Positions 26,588 through 34,372 of a DNA stretch of 64,000 nt are shown in pieces; within the stretch, counting starts at the first letter, position 1, and each line of letters opens with the position of its first letter. Source of the stretch: Bacteroidales bacterium (lineage in GTDB: Bacteria > Bacteroidota > Bacteroidia > Bacteroidales > WCHB1-69); NCBI GenBank assembly GCA_024400875.1, contig JAKSMB010000002.1, positions 62,001 through 126,000 on the forward strand, given 5' to 3'. Made by a program: the position numbers and the translations under genes. The notes below the pieces were generated by a model. The model made no database searches. It was not told the origin of the DNA and worked only from the letters and a program-made list of their open reading frames with translations.

Positions 26588-27868
26588 ATGCGCTTGAAAT
26601 GTTTTCTCCTACTGACGATTATATCGTTATCAACGAGTCTGTTTGCTCAGGATACTATTCGAATGATGCAATACAATCTGATGTATTATACGGATAACTC
26701 GGGTATCTCCGATTGTAATTCATCAACCAATAACCTCGCTAATAAGGATGAGAATGTCAAGACGATTTTTCAGTATGTGAAGCCGGACGTGTTCTGCGTG
26801 TGTGAGATGGGTAGCAATATGACGTATGTCAACCGCTTGTTAAACAATGCCATCAATGTGGATGGTGTAGATTACTATCGCAATGGACCGCTGACAAACT
26901 ATTCGGGCGGCTCGATTGCCAATATGATTTATTATGACTCCAGAAAGTTGACTTTGTATGACAATTATTATGTAACCACGTCATATAGAGATATAAATGG
27001 TTATAAGATGTATTATAATTCCACTGATCTGGAGCACGGTGACACGGTGTTTGTTACTTTTTGGATTATGCACTTGAAAGCAGGATCTTCTGACGCAAAT
27101 GCTGCTGCGCGCTATGTGCAAACCCAGCGTCTGATGAGCCGTCTGGAGGCAATGGGCGCTCCAGACAACTATGTGGTTTCCGGCGACTTTAACGTGTATG
27201 GTGCGTCTGAAAATTGCTACCAAGAGTTGGTTAACTATTCCAATAGCTTCTACAGATTCTATGATCCGATTGACCGTCCAGGCGAGTGGAACAACAATGG
27301 CCAGTTTGCCGACATCCACACTCAGTCAACACACACCGAGTCAACGGGTTGTTTCTCCACGGGAGGTATGGACGACCGTTTCGACATCATCTTGGTTTCT
27401 CCGTACATCAATTATGGTAGCCAGCGTGTGAAAGTCCTTCCTGAAACCTATCACGCACTGGGTCAGGATGGCAATCGCTTTAATAAGTCGATCATATACC
27501 CTGCCAACAATTCTATTCCGAGTGCAGTTGCTCAGGCCTTGTATAATCAGTCCGATCACCTTCCAGTCATCACAGACTTTGCTATCGAGGCCAGTCCGGT
27601 TGGCGTGCAGGAGCGTGCTGCCGACTTTAGCATCAGTGCGGTGAATCCGGTTCGCGACAACCTGACGGTTAATGTGCTGACACCTAATGCGGATGTTTAC
27701 CAATTCCAAGTGTATGCTATGGATGGTCGTCTATTGGCTCAGTATGAGGAGGCTTTGGATGGCGGCTGCCATACGGTTCGATTCCCATTCGAATATGCCA
27801 AAGGCCTATATGTCCTGAAGGTGACGGATAGCCGTCAGCAACAGCAAGTTTGGAAGTTGGTAAAATAG
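26588..27868 (+). CDS. T9SS-exported endonuclease/exonuclease/phosphatase-fold protein
   Basis: 426 residues with a signal peptide (MRLKCFLLLT...SLFAQ). Residues 25-335 have the EEP fold: MQYNLMYY at the first strand, VCEMGS with the metal-binding Glu, VSGDFNVYG (Asp/Asn) and the final SDHLPVITDF with the catalytic Asp-His. Residues 345-426 are a type A T9SS sorting domain ending in KGLYVLKV...QVWKLVK. The enzyme is therefore surface-bound or released and could cleave DNA, RNA or phosphoesters; which one is not visible. Monocistronic with its own promoter. Confidence 0.88.
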   Translation: MRLKCFLLLTIISLSTSLFAQDTIRMMQYNLMYYTDNSGISDCNSSTNNLANKDENVKTIFQYVKPDVFCVCEMGSNMTYVNRLLNNAINVDGVDYYRNGPLTNYSGGSIANMIYYDSRKLTLYDNYYVTTSYRDINGYKMYYNSTDLEHGDTVFVTFWIMHLKAGSSDANAAARYVQTQRLMSRLEAMGAPDNYVVSGDFNVYGASENCYQELVNYSNSFYRFYDPIDRPGEWNNNGQFADIHTQSTHTESTGCFSTGGMDDRFDIILVSPYINYGSQRVKVLPETYHALGQDGNRFNKSIIYPANNSIPSAVAQALYNQSDHLPVITDFAIEASPVGVQERAADFSISAVNPVRDNLTVNVLTPNADVYQFQVYAMDGRLLAQYEEALDGGCHTVRFPFEYAKGLYVLKVTDSRQQQQVWKLVK

Positions 27869-27871
27869 GTG

Positions 27872-27896
27872 TTGGATATCGTAACTATGTATCCAA
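27872..27896 (+). promoter_or_regulatory. Inverted repeat upstream of the dksA-like promoter
   Basis: TTGGATA (27872-27878) and TATCCAA (27890-27896) flank 11 bases and lie 8 bases before the -7 element. There is no T run, so it is not a terminator; it could be an operator or simply a structured end of the previous transcript. Confidence 0.35.
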
Positions 27897-27904
27897 AAAA
27901 AGTT

Positions 27905-27912
27905 TATCTTTG
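27905..27912 (+). promoter_or_regulatory. -7 promoter element of the dksA-like/lspA unit
   Basis: TATCTTTG followed by C, 32 bases before the ATG at 27945. Confidence 0.7.
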
Positions 27913-27944
27913 CGCCCTATTTCAAACCTAAACTTATAAAAAAG

Positions 27945-28331
27945 ATGGCAACAAAGATTGTAAACCGTTATTCCGATGAAGAATTAGAGGAATTCCGTGT
28001 GTTGATTGAAAACAAAATTGCGGAAGCAAAGAAAGCTATGGAAGTCTATCAGGAGGCCTACTCCGGAGCAGGAAACGATACTGCTGATACGGCTCCAACA
28101 TTTAAGAATATGGAAGAGGGAAACCAGGTGCTTTCCAAAGAAGAGAACAGCCGCTTGGCTGGCCGATTGGATAAGTACATCTCCAACTTGGAAGCTGCTC
28201 TTGTTCGTATTGAAAATAAGACATACGGCGTGGATCGTATGACAGGCAAGCTTATTCCAAAGGAGAGACTGAGAATCGTTCCTCACGCAACATTGGATGT
28301 TGAATCAAAGTTGAACGAAAAGAGAAAATAG
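27945..28331 (+). CDS. TraR/DksA family protein without zinc-finger cysteines
   Basis: 128 residues: an N-terminal coiled-coil helix pair (about 8-95) and a C-terminal YGVDRMTGKLIPKERLRIVPHAT block that is the DksA-type zinc-finger region. All four zinc cysteines are absent; the protein has no Cys at all. Bacteroidota relatives I recall read YGICRVTGKLIP at this point, so even the one remaining Cys is replaced by Asp here. DksA-type proteins enter the RNA polymerase secondary channel and tune transcription with ppGpp. Whether a finger-less form does so is not known. lspA follows 2 bases later. Confidence 0.85.
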   Translation: MATKIVNRYSDEELEEFRVLIENKIAEAKKAMEVYQEAYSGAGNDTADTAPTFKNMEEGNQVLSKEENSRLAGRLDKYISNLEAALVRIENKTYGVDRMTGKLIPKERLRIVPHATLDVESKLNEKRK

Positions 28332-28333
28332 CT

Positions 28334-28975
28334 TTGAAAAAGCAAACAAAGTATACGATAATTGCCTGCTGCATTATTGTAGTTGTTCTATTATTGGACC
28401 AACTTCTCAAAATCTGGGTTAAGACGAATATGTCCATAGGACAGTCGATACCTGTATTGGGAAATTGGTTCAATCTTCTTTTTGTTGAGAATGAAGGTAT
28501 GGCATTTGGCATCAGCTTTGGACAAAATTTGGGTAAGCTGCTGCTTTCATTGTTTCGTATCATTTTGGTGGGTGGAATTGGCTGGTACCTGTTCCGTCAG
28601 ATCAAACGCGACAAAATGGATGGCCTCTCCCTTACTGTGTTCAGCTTGGTGATTGCTGGCGCAATGGGTAATATTATTGATAGTCTTTTCTATGGTATCA
28701 TCTTTAGTGAAAGCACTCCTTTCACGGTGGCAACGCTGTTTCCCGATGGTGGAGGCTATGCCCCAATGCTCTATGGCAAGGTGGTGGATATGTTCTACGT
28801 GAAACTGTTTCCTATACCAGAATGGTTCCCGTTGTGGGGAGGACAGCATTTCTTCCCGGCGATTTTTAACTTCGCCGACGCCTGCGTCACGGTTAGCATT
28901 GCGCTGATGATCATCTTCTCAAAGAGAATATTTGGCAATTTGGAATTGCAACAAGATGAGGCTACAGAGCAATAG
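28334..28975 (+). CDS. lspA: Lipoprotein signal peptidase II
   Basis: 213 residues, longer than the usual 160-170 because of an insertion around 130-165, as often in Bacteroidota. LspA cuts prolipoproteins before the lipid-modified Cys in the inner membrane. Four membrane segments and the catalytic Asp pair in GNIIDSLFY and FNFADACV are visible. The start is TTG at 28334, 2 bases after the dksA-like stop; no closer ATG keeps the conserved LLLDQLLKIWVK segment intact. Translational coupling to the gene before is likely. Confidence 0.93.
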   Translation: MKKQTKYTIIACCIIVVVLLLDQLLKIWVKTNMSIGQSIPVLGNWFNLLFVENEGMAFGISFGQNLGKLLLSLFRIILVGGIGWYLFRQIKRDKMDGLSLTVFSLVIAGAMGNIIDSLFYGIIFSESTPFTVATLFPDGGGYAPMLYGKVVDMFYVKLFPIPEWFPLWGGQHFFPAIFNFADACVTVSIALMIIFSKRIFGNLELQQDEATEQ

Positions 28976-29008
28976 AATAGATAGAAAATCATTTAAAAAT
29001 AAAAACTA

Positions 29009-31168
29009 ATGAATCTAGTATCAAAACTTAAAAAGGGCTTGTTGCTGTCAGCGTTGACAGTATTCTGTGCCACAACATTTGCTATCAACCCTCCTGATGA
29101 AGGTATGTGGTTGCCAATGTTCGTTAAGAACTACAATTATGCTACAATGCAAAAGTTGGGTCTTCAACTTACACCTGAACAGTTGTATGACATCAACAAT
29201 TCTTCACTCAAAGACGCTATCGTACAATTAGGCGATGGCTTCTGCACCGGCGAAATGGTTTCTCGCGATGGTTTGATGTTTACCAATCACCACTGCGGTT
29301 ATTCTTCTGTAGTAGAACTCTCTACAGTTGAACACGACTATCTTACCAATGGTTTCTTTGCTATGAGCAAAGAGGAAGAACTTCCTGCTAACTTCCACGT
29401 TAACTTCTTGGAAAGAATGGAAGACGTTACTTCTATCGTTTTGGCAGAAGTAAAAGATGATATGAGCGAAGATGCTCGTGAAAAAGCTGTAAACGCTGCT
29501 ATCAAGAAATTGCAAAAGGAAAATGCTGCCGAAGGCCGTTACAAAGTAGTGATTAAACCTTTCTATGAAGGTAATGAATATTATATGTTCATCTATACTA
29601 CTTATGAAGATGTACGCTTGGTATGCGCTCCTCCTGCTGCTATCGGTAAGTTTGGTGGCGACACCGACAACTGGATGTGGCCTCGTCATACTGGTGACTT
29701 CACCGTATTCCGTATCTACACCGCTCCTGATGGTTCTCCAGCTAAATATGCTAAGGAAAATGTTCCTTTCCATCCAAAACATTTCTTGCCTATCAGCTTG
29801 AAAGGCTATCAACCAGGTGATTATACTATGATTTGGGGTTACCCAGGAACAACCGAACGTTTCAAAACTTCTTTCGAGGTTGAAAACGCTATCAATATCG
29901 ATGGCCCAGCTATCTATGAACCACTCGATGTTATCCTTCCAGTTATTAATGATGAGATGAATGCTGATGATGCTATTCGTTTGAAATATGCTGACAACTA
30001 TGCAAGTATGGCTAACAGCTGGAAAAATCAAAAGGGTATGGTAGCCAGCTTGAAGGCTCTCAAGGTTGTGGAAACAAAGGCTCAACTCGAAAAAGAACTT
30101 ACCCAATGGATCAACCAAAATGCAGATCGTAAGAACAAATATGGCAAATGCTTGAACGAAATTCAAGAAATCTGCAAGAGCATAGATGGTAACGCTTACA
30201 AAGCAATGATGGATGTAAATATGTCATTGATGACCTCTTCTACTTTGTTGGCTGCTTGGCGCGTTCGCAATAGCTTGACATTGAAGAAAGGTGAAAAATC
30301 TTTCGAAGAAAATAAGATCAATGCTTTGATGGGTGTTTATAAAAAGCAAGTTGATGATAAAGATATCGCTACTGAAATCAAGATCATCATGGCTACAATG
30401 AAGGCTTGGAACAATGTTCCTGAAAGCTACAGACCAGACTTCGCAGCTATGCTCGCTAAGTTCAAAGGTAGTGAAGCCAACTATATGAAAGCTTTGGAAA
30501 ATTCAATCTTCATCTCTGAAGAAAAGTTCGAATCATTCCTTAAGAAACCTTCCAACAAGGTTTTGGAAAGTGATCCTATTTATCTTTACATTCAAGCCCT
30601 GACACCTGCACTTCTTCTTAGCCAACACGTTTATGCTGATATGGAAAAACTGGATGTTCCACGTCGTACATTCTTGGCTGCTTTGAAAGGCATGAAGGCT
30701 GACACTCCAATGTATCCAGATGCAAACAGCACTATGCGTACTACTTTTGGTACCGTATGTGATTACTATCCTGCTGATGGTGTTCATTACAACTACTTCA
30801 CTACTACAAAGGGTATTCTTCAAAAGGAAATCCCTGGCGACCCAGAGTTTGATGTTCCTGCTAAGTTGAAGAACCTCATCGAAAGTAAGGACTTCGGTCA
30901 ATATTTGGATGCTGACGGTACAATGCACGTTTGCTTCTTGTCAAACAACGACATTACCGGTGGTAACTCAGGTAGCCCAATTATGAATGCAAACGGCGAA
31001 CTTATCGGTTTGGCATTCGATGGCAACTGGGAAGCTTTGAGTAGCGATATCGTATTCAACACTCAATTGCAACGTTGTATCAATGTAGATGCTCGTTATG
31101 TATTGTTCATCATCGACAAGTTCGGTGGTCAAGGCTACTTGTTGAACGAAATGGATATCAGAAGATAA
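29009..31168 (+). CDS. S46 family dipeptidyl peptidase (DPP7-like)
   Basis: 719 residues with a signal peptide (cleavage near TTFA). The chymotrypsin-like catalytic His is in FTNHHCGYSS (residues 94-95) and the Ser is Ser654 in GGNSGSP. A large helical domain lies between the two barrel halves, as in DPP7/DPP11. The residue 18 positions after the Ser is Gly672 (AFDGNWEA), as in DPP7, where it allows hydrophobic P1 residues; DPP11 has Arg there and prefers Asp/Glu. The enzyme releases N-terminal dipeptides in the periplasm and feeds peptide catabolism. Codons are strongly biased, suggesting high expression. Confidence 0.92.
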   Translation: MNLVSKLKKGLLLSALTVFCATTFAINPPDEGMWLPMFVKNYNYATMQKLGLQLTPEQLYDINNSSLKDAIVQLGDGFCTGEMVSRDGLMFTNHHCGYSSVVELSTVEHDYLTNGFFAMSKEEELPANFHVNFLERMEDVTSIVLAEVKDDMSEDAREKAVNAAIKKLQKENAAEGRYKVVIKPFYEGNEYYMFIYTTYEDVRLVCAPPAAIGKFGGDTDNWMWPRHTGDFTVFRIYTAPDGSPAKYAKENVPFHPKHFLPISLKGYQPGDYTMIWGYPGTTERFKTSFEVENAINIDGPAIYEPLDVILPVINDEMNADDAIRLKYADNYASMANSWKNQKGMVASLKALKVVETKAQLEKELTQWINQNADRKNKYGKCLNEIQEICKSIDGNAYKAMMDVNMSLMTSSTLLAAWRVRNSLTLKKGEKSFEENKINALMGVYKKQVDDKDIATEIKIIMATMKAWNNVPESYRPDFAAMLAKFKGSEANYMKALENSIFISEEKFESFLKKPSNKVLESDPIYLYIQALTPALLLSQHVYADMEKLDVPRRTFLAALKGMKADTPMYPDANSTMRTTFGTVCDYYPADGVHYNYFTTTKGILQKEIPGDPEFDVPAKLKNLIESKDFGQYLDADGTMHVCFLSNNDITGGNSGSPIMNANGELIGLAFDGNWEALSSDIVFNTQLQRCINVDARYVLFIIDKFGGQGYLLNEMDIRR

Positions 31169-31190
31169 TTTCTAAGATATTTACATAAGG

Positions 31191-31221
31191 AAAAAGGACT
31201 GCCGAAGGGCGGTCCTTTTTT
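31191..31221. terminator. Bidirectional terminator between the S46 gene and xerD
   Basis: AAAGGACTGCC (31193-31203) pairs with GGCGGTCCTTT (31208-31218) with one wobble and loop GAAG, followed by TTT and preceded by AA. Confidence 0.88.
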
Positions 31222-32101
31222 AGTATCTGGGGTGAAATTGTGCGATGTTGCTGCGGATATAATCGCTGTCAAGATGTGTGTAGATCTCGGTGGTGGTGAT
31301 GCTTTCGTGACCGAGCATCTGCTGCACAGCGCGCAGGTCGGCACCACCTTCCACCAGATGGGTGGCAAAGGAGTGCCGGAAAGTATGCGGACTGATGGAC
31401 TTTTCAACGCCTGCCTCTTTGGCCCATTTTTTTACGAGCATGAACACCATTTCTCGTGTAAGGTGTGACCCTCGACGGTTGAGGAATACGTAGTCCTCTT
31501 CCCCTTTTTTGATTTTCAAGGTGGCACGTGCTCCTTCTACATATAGTTTAACCATCTTCTGAGCTGTGCTGCCAATGGGAACATACCGCTCTTTGTTGCC
31601 CTTGCCGACGATCTTTACAAATCCCTCTGTGAAAAACAGGTTGGAGAGACGAAGGGTTATGAGCTCGCTTACGCGCAATCCACAGCCATAGAGCACCTCT
31701 ACCATTGCGCGGTTTCGATGCCCCTCAGGTGTGCTGAGGTCGATGACGCTGATGATGGCTTCTATCTCTTCGATGGATAGGACGTCAGGAAGGTGCAGAC
31801 CGATTTTAGGGGCATCCAGTAGCTCTGTTGGATTTTCCGTCAAAACGCCGTCGTACAGCAAAAATCGGTAGAAGGCCTTGATGCCGGAGAGTATGCGTGC
31901 CTGCGAGCGCGGCGCCACCCCACGTTCATAAATCGCCTTTAAAAACGCCTGGCAATCTTCACGGGTGGCTTCCTCCATCTTCTTTTCTTCCAAGAAGGTC
32001 TCTAATAAAGCTACATCATGCAAATAGGCCTCTACACTTTTTGGAGAGAGGCCTTTTTCAAAGATGAGATATTGCTTGAAATGTACGATGAGCGGGTTCA
32101 T
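31220..32101 (-). CDS. xerD: Tyrosine recombinase XerD
   Basis: 293 residues. The N-terminal SAM-like core-binding domain ([20 protein letters not shown]) is followed by the catalytic domain with Arg in [12 protein letters not shown], Lys in the beta hairpin (IVGKGNKER), [11 protein letters not shown], the [13 protein letters not shown] block and the nucleophile Tyr there. XerD with XerC resolves chromosome dimers at dif. The gene is at the end of the lipoprotein-cinA unit (4-base overlap with cinA), and no integrase-type insertion or att repeat is seen nearby, so a housekeeping role is preferred. Confidence 0.93.
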   Translation of the reverse strand: MNPLIVHFKQYLIFEKGLSPKSVEAYLHDVALLETFLEEKKMEEATREDCQAFLKAIYERGVAPRSQARILSGIKAFYRFLLYDGVLTENPTELLDAPKIGLHLPDVLSIEEIEAIISVIDLSTPEGHRNRAMVEVLYGCGLRVSELITLRLSNLFFTEGFVKIVGKGNKERYVPIGSTAQKMVKLYVEGARATLKIKKGEEDYVFLNRRGSHLTREMVFMLVKKWAKEAGVEKSISPHTFRHSFATHLVEGGADLRAVQQMLGHESITTTEIYTHLDSDYIRSNIAQFHPRY

Positions 32102-33348
32102 CGTATATCCTTTTCGATTTCGATGCGCAACATGTTGAGTGCGGCTTGCGCTGCACGCTCAACGATTTGCTTCCGTCCGGTGCGGTTGCCAAAGTGAAAT
32201 TCTTTGGTGACAAGACGGATAGGAGTTGCTACGGCAATCCATACGGTGCCGACTGGCTTTTCGGCCGTACCACCATCGGGGCCTGCGATGCCCGAAACAG
32301 CAATGGTGTAGTCCACATCAAACAATCCCATACAGTTAAGGGCCATGTCGCTAACCACTTGTTCGCTAACGGCGCCACGACGCTTGAGATTGTCTTCGCG
32401 AACATTCAACAAGTCGCGTTTCACGTCATTGCTATAGGAAACCAAAGAGCCTTCGAAATAGTTGGAACTGCCAGGAACGGAAGTGATGAGGTGCGCAATG
32501 TAGCCTCCAGTGCAACTTTCTGCTGTGGCAATCTTCTTGTTGCCGTTGGCAAGCAGTCTGCCAATGACTTCTTGTATTTCAATGTCATCGGCTGCAAAGG
32601 CGTATTCGCCAGCTACGAACTGCAGTTTCTCGAACTGCTCGTCCAAAACCTTGTTTAAAGCAACTTCATCTGATCCTTCGCCAGTGAGGCGCAGACGGAT
32701 GACACCCGGACGTGGCAAATAGGCCAACTTCAAATTAGCAGGTAGCTGATCTTCATACTCGGTAAGTTTGTCGGACAGGTTGCTTTCGGAGATGCCGGTG
32801 CATTGCAATACTCTGTAACGGATGAGGTTACGCTCGTTTTGAGTGGCCAAAAGACGAGGAAGCACTTCGTCGCGGATGAGCTTCTCCATCTCGAATGGAA
32901 CGCCTGGTAAGGCGATGAGGATCTTGCCCTCTTCTTCAATCCACATACCAGGAGCTGTGCCCAATGGGTTGGTGAGTACCGTGCAACCTTCGGGAACGGC
33001 AGCCTGCTGACGGTTGGTCTCAGTGAGCTCCATACCGCGTGCGGCAAACATGTCTGTGACCTGTTTCAAGGTTTTCTCGTCAATGACTAAATCGCGATGG
33101 AAGATGTCGCACAGCACCTTCTTGGTGATGTCGTCGCGGGTAGGACCAAGTCCTCCAGTAAGAATCACAACGTTGGTTTTCTGGAAGGCATTTTCAATGG
33201 ATTGACGGATGATGTCACCATCGTCGCCGATGGTGAGCGTTTCGGTCATAGGATAGCCGGCAGCAGCCATCTGCTGTCCGATGAATGCGGCGTTGGTGTT
33301 GACAACCTGTCCGATTAGGAGCTCGTCTCCAATATTGATGAGTATCAT
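32098..33348 (-). CDS. cinA: CinA family nicotinamide-nucleotide amidohydrolase
   Basis: 416 residues, full two-domain CinA. The N-terminal MoCF-like domain carries VVILTGGLGPTRDDIT and NPLGTAPGM; the C-terminal amidohydrolase (PncC) domain carries IATAESCTGGYIAHLIT, GSLVSYSNDVKRDLL and VSGIAGPDGGT. The enzyme deamidates NMN to nicotinate mononucleotide and, through the N-terminal domain, hydrolyses ADP-ribose. Overlaps both neighbours by 4 bases, so it is tightly coupled. Confidence 0.95.
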   Translation of the reverse strand: MILINIGDELLIGQVVNTNAAFIGQQMAAAGYPMTETLTIGDDGDIIRQSIENAFQKTNVVILTGGLGPTRDDITKKVLCDIFHRDLVIDEKTLKQVTDMFAARGMELTETNRQQAAVPEGCTVLTNPLGTAPGMWIEEEGKILIALPGVPFEMEKLIRDEVLPRLLATQNERNLIRYRVLQCTGISESNLSDKLTEYEDQLPANLKLAYLPRPGVIRLRLTGEGSDEVALNKVLDEQFEKLQFVAGEYAFAADDIEIQEVIGRLLANGNKKIATAESCTGGYIAHLITSVPGSSNYFEGSLVSYSNDVKRDLLNVREDNLKRRGAVSEQVVSDMALNCMGLFDVDYTIAVSGIAGPDGGTAEKPVGTVWIAVATPIRLVTKEFHFGNRTGRKQIVERAAQAALNMLRIEIEKDIR

Positions 33349-34091
33349 TGTTGTTCCTTTCTTTGTTTTATTAATTCCAAAACCTCAACACGTTGTTTCA
33401 TCTTCTTGAGGTATGGATGGTTAGGGTATTTATTTAATAGCGATTTTGTGATAGACTGTAGCAGTTCAAAATCCTGTTCTTCGCTGAAGAAACTGCGACG
33501 GTTATAGCTTTGGTAGAAGGCTACATAGGAGGCTAAATTGTCGGGATGTTTGCGGATGAAATCAGTGAGAAAGTCTTTGTGATTGTTCAATAATTTAATG
33601 TAATCGTTCTCAATGCTTTCCCGAATGGAATCATTTTCGATGTTGTCTTCATATACGGAGTACAACGCATTGGTGGGTTGTACGAAAGCTGCTAACGCAC
33701 TGTCGAGCTGTCCCATAAGTTCGGCCTCTTTGCTTCCGCTAACACGGTATGTTCCGGAAGTGCTCTTGGCATCAGCCTTGATGACAATGTGGTCGCCACC
33801 CTGCGCCAAGGTGGTTAAAGTGTTGTCGTAGGAAAAAAGGATCTGATAGAGCATGGGGGTGCTTAAACGGGCTTTCTCCATATCGTTGTTGCCCTGGACT
33901 GTAAATCGGAAGTGACCATCTTTCAGTGTGGTTGAATCTATGATGATGTGGTCGTCTTCGGTGATGACTGCTAATCTGATCTTGGCTTGAGGGGCTTGTG
34001 TGAAGTCACCCTCGAGGATCAACTGGTTTTGCTTTTTGGTGCAGGAAACCAGGAGTGCGCAGAGTAATAGCAAGTATGTAATATGTTTCAT
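33345..34091 (-). CDS. DUF4369-type lipoprotein
   Basis: 248 residues with a lipobox (ALLVSCTKK). The N-terminal ~100 residues (LILEGDFTQAPQAKIRLAVI...) match the beta-rich DUF4369 domain that in Bacteroidota usually precedes a thioredoxin-like TlpA domain. Here the C-terminal half is helical and charged, with no CxxC and no thioredoxin fold, so it is the DUF4369-only form. Function unknown. It lies 1 base after the small lipoprotein gene and overlaps cinA by 4 bases. Confidence 0.78.
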   Translation of the reverse strand: MKHITYLLLLCALLVSCTKKQNQLILEGDFTQAPQAKIRLAVITEDDHIIIDSTTLKDGHFRFTVQGNNDMEKARLSTPMLYQILFSYDNTLTTLAQGGDHIVIKADAKSTSGTYRVSGSKEAELMGQLDSALAAFVQPTNALYSVYEDNIENDSIRESIENDYIKLLNNHKDFLTDFIRKHPDNLASYVAFYQSYNRRSFFSEEQDFELLQSITKSLLNKYPNHPYLKKMKQRVEVLELIKQRKEQQ

Positions 34092-34092
34092 A

Positions 34093-34278
34093 TTAGTCGG
34101 TTAGATGGTATGCATAGTTGGCCTCGTCGGTAGTTTGGCAAGGTGTGGTGTTGGGTTGCGAAAGATTTTCGCAACCGCAATGTCGGTCACGACGATGCGG
34201 GGTGGCTCCGTTTATTTTCGGAGAGCAGGATGCTAACAAGATGGCACAGATGCCTAATAACCAGATGTATTTTTTCAT
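34093..34278 (-). CDS. Small Cys-containing lipoprotein
   Basis: 61 residues from ATG at 34278 (an ATG two codons earlier is also possible). A short signal ends in the lipobox LLASC, Cys20. The mature peptide is about 42 residues, with basic HRRDRH, a CGCENL pair and a final acidic/aromatic tail. I do not recognise it. It heads a four-gene unit (small lipoprotein, DUF4369 lipoprotein, cinA, xerD) with a promoter 17 bases upstream. Confidence 0.7.
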   Translation of the reverse strand: MKKYIWLLGICAILLASCSPKINGATPHRRDRHCGCENLSQPNTTPCQTTDEANYAYHLTD

Positions 34279-34295
34279 ATGCATATAATAGGCTG

Positions 34296-34303
34296 CAAAA
34301 GTA
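34296..34303 (-). promoter_or_regulatory. -7 promoter element of the lipoprotein-cinA-xerD operon
   Basis: TACTTTTG followed by C on the minus strand, 17 bases before ATG 34278; divergent from the NlpC/P60 promoter. Confidence 0.65.
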
Positions 34304-34344
34304 CAAAATGTATGGGACATACCCGCCTCTTGGATTTCTTTTTG

Positions 34345-34352
34345 TACTTTTG
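34345..34352 (+). promoter_or_regulatory. -7 promoter element of the NlpC/P60-LysM gene
   Basis: TACTTTTG followed by C, 20 bases before the ATG at 34373. Confidence 0.65.
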
Positions 34353-34372
34353 CCGCCCTTGTTTTATTTGTG

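Noticed and set aside
31220-32101. xerD considered as an integrase of a mobile element
   Set aside because: It sits in an operon with cinA and two lipoprotein genes, without att-like repeats, cargo or excision genes; a housekeeping XerD fits better.
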